Source of the DNA: Leyella stercorea
Lineage (GTDB): Bacteria > Bacteroidota > Bacteroidia > Bacteroidales > Bacteroidaceae
Direction of reading: 5' to 3'
Assembly (NCBI RefSeq): GCF_021531655.1
Contig: NZ_JADYUF010000061.1
Span: forward strand, 1 to 15,734
Length of the DNA: 15,734 nt
Part shown: positions 1 to 5,906 of the stretch, one piece after another
How positions within the stretch are numbered: the first letter of the stretch is position 1
How the letters are laid out: each line of letters opens with the position of its first letter
Notes under the pieces: generated by a model
Told to the model about the DNA's origin: nothing
What the model saw: the letters and a program-made list of their open reading frames with translations, nothing else
Databases searched by the model: none
Program-made: the position numbers and the translations under genes

Positions 1-116
1 GTACTTTTATTGGTTTCATAATTTACTTTTTCTATAAAACGGAAAAATAACCATATTAGTACTGATATATATAAATAATTTAGATCACTTACTTATATAA
101 TATATAGCATATACTC

Positions 117-147
117 TTGACATCGTTTGCGCCAAGTATTATCTTTG
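117..147 (+). promoter_or_regulatory. Bacteroidetes-type promoter of the short secreted protein gene
   Basis: A perfect -7 element TATCTTTG (TAnnTTTG) lies at 140-147. A TTG at 117-119 sits upstream with a 20-nt spacer, matching the primary sigma factor consensus of Bacteroidetes. Transcription would begin near 153, giving a leader of about 190 nt before the ATG at 343. The leader contains a small hairpin (198-203 paired with 212-217) and an AT-rich dyad at 318-333 next to the start codon. Bases 1-116 show nothing but AT-rich DNA. Confidence 0.65.
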
Positions 148-342
148 CACATGCAATACATTATATATCGATTGAAGAGTAGAAAAAGTACAAGTAGACA
201 AGCATTTTGGAGCTTGTTTACGTTCAATTGGGAAAAATAGTAGAATATTATGTTAAAACCGAAAAAGATTTCCTTGCTTTTTGTAAGTTTAATGGATTTT
301 TTCATAACGTTGCGCGCATTAATAAATATTAATTAGAGAATT

Positions 343-675
343 ATGAATAAATTTTTACGCTTTGTCTTTATGGCACTTCTTGCCATGACGTTTAGTTCGT
401 TGTTTGCAACGAACGTAACTATCAAAACCAATAGTACTTCAACTACTTGGACTACTGAAACGGATAAGTATTCAGGAGTGATTGGGAACTTCAAGATTAC
501 TTGTTCAAAGGGAACTGCAACAAGTTTGGGTAATGCAGCGTCTTCGGACTATATCCAAATAAAGAAAAACAATGTCCTTACCATTGAAGAAACTTCTGGA
601 TTGGCCATTACTAAGGTTGTGCGTCATGTTACGCAAGGTGCAACTAAAATCGTTAAACCACAATTAACATTTTGA
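343..675 (+). CDS. short secreted protein, probably a truncated surface protein
   Basis: This encodes 110 residues. Residues 1-22 form a clear Sec signal peptide (Lys/Arg start, hydrophobic core MALLAMTFSSLFA), so the product should be exported. The rest is Thr/Ser-rich and beta-like, with alternating stretches such as YIQIKKNNVLTIEE at about residues 70-83. This resembles the first beta-rich domain of large Bacteroidales surface proteins, which usually run on for several hundred residues with further domains and a sorting tail; here the frame stops at once. Neither other forward frame continues for long after 640, so it may be a gene remnant rather than a simple frameshift. A good promoter precedes it, and AATTAGAGAATT before the ATG gives a weak ribosome site. 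I do not recognise a named family. That the gene is transcribed is likely; that the product is functional is doubtful. Confidence 0.5.
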   Translation: MNKFLRFVFMALLAMTFSSLFATNVTIKTNSTSTTWTTETDKYSGVIGNFKITCSKGTATSLGNAASSDYIQIKKNNVLTIEETSGLAITKVVRHVTQGATKIVKPQLTF

Positions 676-685
676 AAGCGGAATA

Positions 686-743
686 ATGAATACGTTATCA
701 TAACCCGATGAATACGTTATCGTTGGCAGATGAAAACGTATTC
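686..743. repeat. three direct repeats with exact 22-bp phasing
   Basis: ATGAATACGTTATC occurs at 686-699 and again at 708-721. A diverged third copy, ATGAAAACGTATTC, is at 730-743. The start-to-start distance is 22 bp both times, i.e. about two helical turns. The spacing resembles binding sites of LytTR-type response regulators, but the core matches that consensus only partly. The repeats lie between two genes and about 90-150 bp upstream of the next promoter, as an activator site might. Confidence 0.6.
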
Positions 744-773
744 GTATTTTCGTGTCATTAAAAAAACTAAAAA

Positions 774-810
774 TTAGGGTAAAACCTATATCGTTTTAGG
801 GTTTTCCCCC
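774..810. promoter_or_regulatory. paired TAGGGT motifs upstream of a promoter
   Basis: TAGGGT occurs at 775-780 and at 797-802, again 22 bp apart. The first copy begins a partial dyad (TAGG at 775-778, CCTA at 785-788). The second begins AGGGTTTTCCCC (798-809), a short inverted repeat. The pair sits 25-60 bp upstream of the -7 element at 833-840, so it could be an operator or activator site. Function is inferred from position and symmetry only. Confidence 0.4.
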
Positions 811-832
811 TCCAACCTAAAAAAAGAAGCAT

Positions 833-840
833 TAATTTTG
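833..840 (+). promoter_or_regulatory. -7 promoter element for the surface-protein unit
   Basis: TAATTTTG matches TAnnTTTG exactly. No TTG is found at the expected -33 position (about 810-813, where the sequence is C-rich), so the promoter probably depends on an activator, consistent with the repeats upstream. The predicted start near 846 gives a leader of about 87 nt. Confidence 0.5.
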
Positions 841-851
841 CAGTATCTAAA

Positions 852-901
852 TTAGAATTGCTTTACAGCCATGCAATAATTTGCTGGTTTTGGCATTCTA
901 A
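852..901 (+). promoter_or_regulatory. leader stem-loop upstream of the Tyr/Trp-rich protein gene
   Basis: TTAGAATTGC (852-861) pairs with GCATTCTAA (893-901) with one bulged base. Inside it, CAGC (866-869) can pair with GCTG (883-886). The structure lies inside the predicted leader and ends about 30 nt before the ATG at 933. It could stabilise the message or regulate translation; there is no T-tract, so it is not a terminator. Confidence 0.35.
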
Positions 902-932
902 TTATAGATAAGATACTTAAATGTAAGAGATT

Positions 933-1943
933 ATGGATACACGTTTTTTATTGCTTTCGCTTATCCTTGGAGCCATGCCGCTCTGTATGGATGCTCAGGA
1001 TGATGTCTATTTCACTCCCAAGAAGAGGGCGAAAACAGACATCACGTATAATAATGAAAAAAAGGAAGTCGCTCGTCTTACCTACTATTGTGGCAGCAAT
1101 CGTGACATTGACGAGTATAATCGTCGTGGCAAACTGAAGAGCTACTATCAGAAGATTGGTACCGACTCGTTGGGCAACGACATCATAGAGTTTCGTGAGG
1201 GAGACGGAACGTATGGCAAGGCCGACCTGGATTCTACCATAACAATATATCCCGGTTCGGAACGCTACTATGACGACGATATGGACAGCGACTTTATGTG
1301 GTCGCGTCGTATGAGCCGTTTTGACGGATTCTACGATCCGTGGTTCTACGGCAGCTATTGGGGACGTCCCTATTGGCGTTCATATTATGGATGGTACGAT
1401 CCTTGGTACGACCCATGGTATGGTCCTTATTACTCTGGATGGTATGGTCCCTACTACTCTGGTTGGTATGGTGGCTGGTACAATCCTTGGCACTATGGCT
1501 ACTATGGATGGTCATCGCCCTATTGGGGGTGGGGCGGATGGTATCGCCCAGGTGTACGTTATATAGCAGGTGGTCCAACTGGTACACGCAACCACTCGGC
1601 AGGCGGTTCGATTTCAAATGGCAGACGTTATGGCGTGTCTAATCGCAACAGCTACGGTCGCGACTACGACATGAACAATAGCAATCGTCGTGGCAGTTTT
1701 GGCAGTCGTCGTTCTAACAATGGTACACGTAACGACCGCAATACATACAACAACTATCAGCAGCAGACACAGCGTCCGATGTTTGAGAATCAAGGCAACT
1801 TCGGTAGCAATCGCGGAACATTCGGTGGCGGTTCAAGCTTTGGCACCAATAGAGGCTCGTTTGGTGGAGGTTCGTTCGGCGGTGGCTCACGAGGCGGTGG
1901 TTCTATGGGCGGAAGCCGTGGCGGATTTGGCAGTCGTAGATAA
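933..1943 (+). CDS. secreted Tyr/Trp/Gly-rich protein with Gly-Arg/Phe-Gly low-complexity tail
   Basis: This encodes 336 residues in four parts. Residues 1-21 are a signal peptide (cleavage expected after MDA, before Gln), so the product is periplasmic or cell-surface. Residues 22-125 are a charged globular-looking part that becomes acidic (RYYDDDMDSD at 111-120). Residues 131-210 are extremely rich in Tyr, Trp, Gly and Pro, with a duplicated WYGPYYSG unit at 162-177. Residues 212-336 are Gly/Asn/Arg/Ser-rich with repeats such as RGSFGGGSFGGGSRGGG and the ending GFGSRR. No enzyme motif is visible. The gene lies 70 bp ahead of an outer-membrane barrel gene on the same strand with no terminator between, so the two are probably co-transcribed. 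Similar aromatic-Gly secreted proteins of unknown role occur in Bacteroidales. A structural or adhesive role is only a guess from composition. Confidence 0.85.
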   Translation: MDTRFLLLSLILGAMPLCMDAQDDVYFTPKKRAKTDITYNNEKKEVARLTYYCGSNRDIDEYNRRGKLKSYYQKIGTDSLGNDIIEFREGDGTYGKADLDSTITIYPGSERYYDDDMDSDFMWSRRMSRFDGFYDPWFYGSYWGRPYWRSYYGWYDPWYDPWYGPYYSGWYGPYYSGWYGGWYNPWHYGYYGWSSPYWGWGGWYRPGVRYIAGGPTGTRNHSAGGSISNGRRYGVSNRNSYGRDYDMNNSNRRGSFGSRRSNNGTRNDRNTYNNYQQQTQRPMFENQGNFGSNRGTFGGGSSFGTNRGSFGGGSFGGGSRGGGSMGGSRGGFGSRR

Positions 1944-2013
1944 TAGAGCCTGTAAGTTATCGGATGGCTATATGTAAATATATATAATGTAATATTTATT
2001 GATTCGTAAGAAT

Positions 2014-3654
2014 ATGAAAAAGATACTTTCTATAATGACTGCAGCGATGCTTGGCACCGCTGTCAGCGCACAGGAGACATACGACAATGCCCAGCTTGCT
2101 ACGAAAGACCTTAACGGTACTGCACGATATGTAGGTATGGGTGGAGCTATGGAGGCGCTTGGTGCAGATCTATCAACTATCGGCACCAACCCTGCCGGCA
2201 TCGGTATGTTCCGTCGCGGTATGGTGGCTGGCTCGTTCGGCTTCAATACTCTGTCGGATGCCAAGTCGTTTGGCAATGCCAACAAGACAAACATGAGTTT
2301 TGATCAGGCTGGCTTTGTCTATTCAATGCGTTCGGGCAGACATTCGATGCTCAACTTCGGCTTCAACTACACCAAGAGCAAGAACTTCGATCAGATACTC
2401 ACAGCAGCCGGCCGTCTTAACAATGCCTCGCAGAACAAGCTGTCGGCAATGAAGAATGCCAATGGTGTGTACGATCTGCAAAAAAACAAAAACAATGTGT
2501 TGGTGAGCAACTCGGGTGCTTATAGCCAGCTTGACTATTTGTATAGCAATGCTTTATTATTTCGTGAAAATGCAGATAATCCGAATGACCCGAACAACGC
2601 AACGCTTACCGATAAGGGCGTAATAGTCAATCAGACTACCGGACTTCCCGTCTACTACAACGCTACCGGTTACGACTTCGGACGCTCTACTACAGGATAC
2701 ATAGGTCAGTATGACTTCAACGTCAGCGGTAACTCAAACGACCGCTTCTACTGGGGATTCACAGTAGGAATATACGACGTTCACTACAACAGCTCATCAT
2801 TGTATTCAGAGAATCTTGTTGACGGCGACAAGGCCATCGGTGACGTAGCAATGAACGATGAGCGCAAGATTACAGGTACTGGTTTTGACGTTAAGGCGGG
2901 CTTGATATTCCGTCCGGCAGAAGAGTCGCCGTTCCGTATCGGATTGTATGTTCACACGCCAACATGGTACGACCTCACCACTCGCAACTATACAGTACTC
3001 GACAATAATACCGATAAGACCTATGGTTCGAGCGACTACGGCAAGTCGAGCGAGTCGTACGACTTCAAGTTCTACACTCCTTGGCGTTTCGGTGTGAGCC
3101 TCGGCCATACCGTAGGCAACTATCTTGCACTCGGTGCCACATACGAATATGCTGACTATACCACCAACGACATTCGTGTCAACGATGGGGGAGAGGTTGA
3201 CTATTGGGGCAACTACTATGAGACAAGTTCGCGCGATGAGGCTATGAAGCAGAACATCAAGAACTCGCTCAAGGGAGTACACACCGTCAAGGTAGGTATG
3301 GAGTTCAAGCCCGAGAAGAACTTTGCCGTTCGTCTTGGCTACAACTATCAGTCGGCAATGTACAACAAGGACGGATATAAGGATGGAAGTCTGGAGTCGT
3401 ATGGCACATACTACGCTTCGACAACCGACTATACCAACTGGAAGGACACCCATCGTTTCACGGCAGGTGTAGGCTATAACTACGGCAAATTCTCGTTCGA
3501 CCTTGCCTATCAGTACAGCCAGACCAATGGCGACTTCTATCCATTCATGAGTTATGTTGACAATTCAGAGCCTAAGTTTGACAATGTATGCGACGCCGTA
3601 AAGGTAAGCAACAAGCGCAATCAACTTCTGTTCACAGTAGGCTATAAGTTCTAA
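2014..3654 (+). CDS. outer-membrane beta-barrel protein, FadL/OmpP1/TodX-like
   Basis: This encodes 546 residues from the ATG at 2014. A TTG five codons upstream (1999) is in frame, but it would put charged residues ahead of a typical signal peptide, so the ATG is preferred. Residues 1-19 are the signal peptide, cut before Gln20. Residues 35-68 hold the plug-like N-terminal segment typical of Bacteroidetes FadL/OmpP1-family proteins (RYVGMGGAMEALGADLSTI, then NPAGIGMFRR). From about 80 onward the protein alternates aromatic and polar residues as in transmembrane beta-strands, and it ends in LLFTVGYKF, the terminal Phe favoured for outer-membrane assembly. Family members move hydrophobic compounds across the outer membrane; Bacteroidetes homologues are often labelled hemin receptor or transport protein, but the substrate is unknown here. 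It probably shares a transcript with the gene before it. Confidence 0.85.
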   Translation: MKKILSIMTAAMLGTAVSAQETYDNAQLATKDLNGTARYVGMGGAMEALGADLSTIGTNPAGIGMFRRGMVAGSFGFNTLSDAKSFGNANKTNMSFDQAGFVYSMRSGRHSMLNFGFNYTKSKNFDQILTAAGRLNNASQNKLSAMKNANGVYDLQKNKNNVLVSNSGAYSQLDYLYSNALLFRENADNPNDPNNATLTDKGVIVNQTTGLPVYYNATGYDFGRSTTGYIGQYDFNVSGNSNDRFYWGFTVGIYDVHYNSSSLYSENLVDGDKAIGDVAMNDERKITGTGFDVKAGLIFRPAEESPFRIGLYVHTPTWYDLTTRNYTVLDNNTDKTYGSSDYGKSSESYDFKFYTPWRFGVSLGHTVGNYLALGATYEYADYTTNDIRVNDGGEVDYWGNYYETSSRDEAMKQNIKNSLKGVHTVKVGMEFKPEKNFAVRLGYNYQSAMYNKDGYKDGSLESYGTYYASTTDYTNWKDTHRFTAGVGYNYGKFSFDLAYQYSQTNGDFYPFMSYVDNSEPKFDNVCDAVKVSNKRNQLLFTVGYKF

Positions 3655-3675
3655 TCACATTTAACGGTGCAAAAG

Positions 3676-3707
3676 TTTGGCGTAATAAAAAAAAAGCCTT
3701 ACCTTTG
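3676..3707 (+). promoter_or_regulatory. strong promoter of the tRNA pair
   Basis: TTTG at 3676-3679 and TACCTTTG at 3700-3707 are separated by exactly 20 nt. This is the best match to the Bacteroidetes consensus in the window. It lies 25 bp ahead of the first tRNA, as expected for a tRNA promoter. Confidence 0.85.
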
Positions 3708-3732
3708 CACCGCATTCAGAAAATGTGAGCAA

Positions 3733-3808
<76 letters not shown>

Positions 3809-3837
3809 CACTTTCTTGATAAATCAATCAAACTGTT

Positions 3838-3910
3838 GCGGTAATAGCTCAGTTGGTAGAGCACTAGCTTCCCAAGCTGGGGGTCGCGGGTTCGAACCCC
3901 GTTTACCGCT
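3838..3910 (+). tRNA. tRNA-Gly, anticodon CCC
   Basis: The acceptor stem GCGGTAA (3838-3844) pairs with TTACCGC (3903-3909), with discriminator T3910. The anticodon stem CTAGC/GCTGG (3864-3868, 3876-3880) encloses TTCCCAA, so the anticodon is CCC at 3871-3873, reading GGG. The T-arm GCGGG TTCGAAC CCCGT includes one G-U pair. CCA is not encoded (CGT follows), so the 3' end must be added by the CCA-adding enzyme. Minus-strand defence genes and pseudogenes begin just downstream. Confidence 0.96.
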
Positions 3911-3938
3911 CGTGCAATAATCAATGAAATCTTTCGTT

Positions 3939-4362
3939 CTAAATAGCAGGGCGGTTGTCGTAAGGCAATCGCCTTTTTTTGAGTCTAAATGTGTCAAAGA
4001 GAATTTGTCCCTGTATCACACGATATTTCTCAAACTCCGACTCTGCAAAGCTCTTGGTAAATTCTGCAGAAACCTTTCCTGCATCATGTAATATGCTAAC
4101 AAATGCTCAAAATCTTACCATCTGCGGCAGTTGCCGAGTATTTCTCGGTAACTGAATCTTCCGCAAGTTCTCCGCTCTTGAATATGTTTTTCAGATGCAA
4201 TCCAATATTGTCTGTCGAGCAGTCAAAAAGCTCAGCCATCGCCTTTTGGGTAGTCCACACCGTTTCATCTTTATATAGCACATGAATGCCTTGTTCCTTA
4301 CCTTCTGCCACGAAAGTCAGGAACTCCGCCGTACTGTTTCGTATTTCAAATTTCTTTGCCAT
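3939..4362 (-). pseudogene. RhuM-family protein, internally deleted pseudogene
   Basis: The minus strand from the ATG at 4360-4362 encodes a clear RhuM-family N-terminus: FEIRNSTAEFL, then VWTTQKAMAELFDCS and LKNIFKSGELAEDS, up to TAADGK at about residue 82. It then runs into a stop after ILSIC. In another frame, from about 4055 downward, the expected C-terminus follows at once: LHDAGKVSAEFTKSFAESE, then FEKYRVIQ, ending at a stop at 3939-3941. The family is usually about 330-350 residues, so roughly 200 codons of the middle are missing and the two ends are out of frame with each other. RhuM-family proteins are often found on mobile elements and in defence-rich regions; their molecular role is unclear. 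This copy cannot make a complete product. A short 88-residue N-terminal peptide could still be made. Confidence 0.8.
3950..3980 (+). terminator. intrinsic terminator of the tRNA operon
   Basis: GGCGGTTG (3950-3957) pairs with CAATCGCC (3966-3973) using one G-U pair, with an 8-nt loop and seven T residues at 3974-3980. It lies 40 bp after tRNA-Gly. The same bases form the end of the opposing RhuM-family pseudogene frame. Confidence 0.85.
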
Positions 4363-4473
4363 AACTATTATGTCACAATGTTATTATTGTCCTTAACATT
4401 TTCTTCAACCATCTATAGTTTTTACCGATAACTTGTTTTTGTAAGATTCAGACAAAGTATAGTTGATTACAAT

Positions 4474-4538
4474 GGGCTGAACTTTCGCAAGTGGTTTAAG
4501 TACGGGCTGAAGACCCAAAAGCTCCTATCCCAGGGTAT
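4474..4538. repeat. possible REP-like element remnant downstream of mcrC
   Basis: GGGCTGAA occurs at 4474-4481 and 4504-4511, 30 bp apart. The second copy forms a small imperfect hairpin, GGGCTGAAGACCC, followed by AAAAGCTCCTATCCCAGGG. The layout resembles a dispersed bacterial repeat with stems of type GGGCT-GAA-AGCCC and CCCAGGG...CCCTGGG, here worn and cut short. The identification rests on my memory of such repeats. The rest of 4363-4546 is AT-rich with no gene seen. Confidence 0.3.
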
Positions 4539-4546
4539 AATAGTTG

Positions 4547-5905
4547 TCAGCAAGACACCCTAATGGCAAAAGCTTTGTATATTAGGAGTTTTAAAGCTTT
4601 TGCCCTTACAGGCGTATTGGATAATTTCAAACGCACTGGTCGATATTTTTCTCGTTTATCTGCTAATAGTTGGAACTGAGATGCTGATTTTGTAAAACCT
4701 CGAGATTTTTTTAGATGCCACGTGCAAAGATCTCTCAGCTTATTGCTTTTGAACGGATTGTCAGAATCTCCATCTTCCTTAGGATATATAATGATGCACG
4801 GAACAGATGGAGTCGGTGAGTCTTCGTCAATGTCTTCATATCCTAACTTTCTCAAAATTGTTAGATCACGACTATAGCCACTCAGTTGCCTAATGACGTA
4901 TTTGTCAAGCGTCCCTTTCTCATATTTGGGGATATATTTGGTATCCAGTATAGCATTGAAATGTTTCGACTTGTATAAAAAGTCTGGCAGTCCAGTTACT
5001 CCCCGATACTGGTAACTGATTTTCTCTCGATAAGCTTCATATAACAAACCATACACATAATGTTCGTACAGTAAAGACATATCGAGCACAAACGGTGTGA
5101 CCCTATTTTCCGTGGCTTCCACATTTGAGAGACTATAGTCAAAATGCTTTAATATGATCTTGGCCAATCGCATGGCTTCCGCATATTCCCGATAGAGTTT
5201 ATTGGAGCGTATCTGCCCAATGGAATTGATGTTGATGTCATCGCTCACATAATCAAATTTCGATAGTGCTTTCGTGACCATCTGGTTGACTTTTGAATAT
5301 ACTACATTATTGCGATTTATCTTGGCGACAAATCTCTGAGAGAAGACAAGGGCTTTCTTTAGCAGCCTGTTCTCTGGAGTATCTACTGAGTAGTCAGCAT
5401 ATTCGCAATAAATACGGTCGTATCGTTTTACGGCGATATTGATGCGTTCGTTTTTGAGCATCTTGGTATGCCCCTTCACCTTCTTAAGGTTCTCTTGGCG
5501 CTGAACATATCCTTTTCTTAACGACTTGATTCTGTTTACCACTCCTATGAAATGAAACACGATAAGTGGACTAACAACACTGCTCAATGCAGGGGCTACA
5601 ATGGCAGGCTTCTCCTGATCAATGGAATAGATTTTGGAAAACGAATCCACCGCAAGGTCAGAGCAGAAGCATGTCATAAACATGCGCAGGAAATCGATTT
5701 TCTCCATTCCCCGTTTTGCCGTAACCACCAATGCTTCTTGCTTGTCAATCCATTCTGCTCCAATTTTGAATGAGGCATAGTACCCCCATGCACTATTATC
5801 CATAGGCTTATCCCATTGAATGAGTTGAAGGTTATCGTACCTTTCGCTTTTTTCAACGGGTAAGTCATTCTTGCATAGTTGTTCGTGTTCTTGGAGTTGT
5901 ATCAT
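4547..5905 (-). CDS. mcrC: McrC-type nuclease subunit of a type IV (McrBC) restriction system
   Basis: This encodes 452 residues. McrC is the endonuclease partner that docks on the McrB GTPase ring and cleaves DNA carrying modified cytosine. Family marks seen here are DTPENRLLKKAL (175-186), DMSLLYEHYVYGLLY (275-289) and the PD-(D/E)XK nuclease core: LPDF with D308, a short loop, then LDTKY with D321 and K323. IIIYP at 371-375 is the next core strand. All catalytic residues expected of an active nuclease are present and the length is normal. The final 25 or so residues are Lys/Ala-rich and could be extra. Its ATG follows the mcrB stop with a single base between, so the two are translationally coupled. 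Codon usage is plainer and more AT-rich than in groL or recJ, as expected for an acquired gene. Confidence 0.92.
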   Translation of the reverse strand: MIQLQEHEQLCKNDLPVEKSERYDNLQLIQWDKPMDNSAWGYYASFKIGAEWIDKQEALVVTAKRGMEKIDFLRMFMTCFCSDLAVDSFSKIYSIDQEKPAIVAPALSSVVSPLIVFHFIGVVNRIKSLRKGYVQRQENLKKVKGHTKMLKNERINIAVKRYDRIYCEYADYSVDTPENRLLKKALVFSQRFVAKINRNNVVYSKVNQMVTKALSKFDYVSDDININSIGQIRSNKLYREYAEAMRLAKIILKHFDYSLSNVEATENRVTPFVLDMSLLYEHYVYGLLYEAYREKISYQYRGVTGLPDFLYKSKHFNAILDTKYIPKYEKGTLDKYVIRQLSGYSRDLTILRKLGYEDIDEDSPTPSVPCIIIYPKEDGDSDNPFKSNKLRDLCTWHLKKSRGFTKSASQFQLLADKREKYRPVRLKLSNTPVRAKALKLLIYKAFAIRVSC

Positions 5906-5906
5906 T

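Noticed and set aside
3890..3912. tRNA-Gly 3' end as an attachment site of the island
   Set aside because: No second copy of the tRNA 3' end was found within the window, and no integrase gene is present, so no att site can be claimed.
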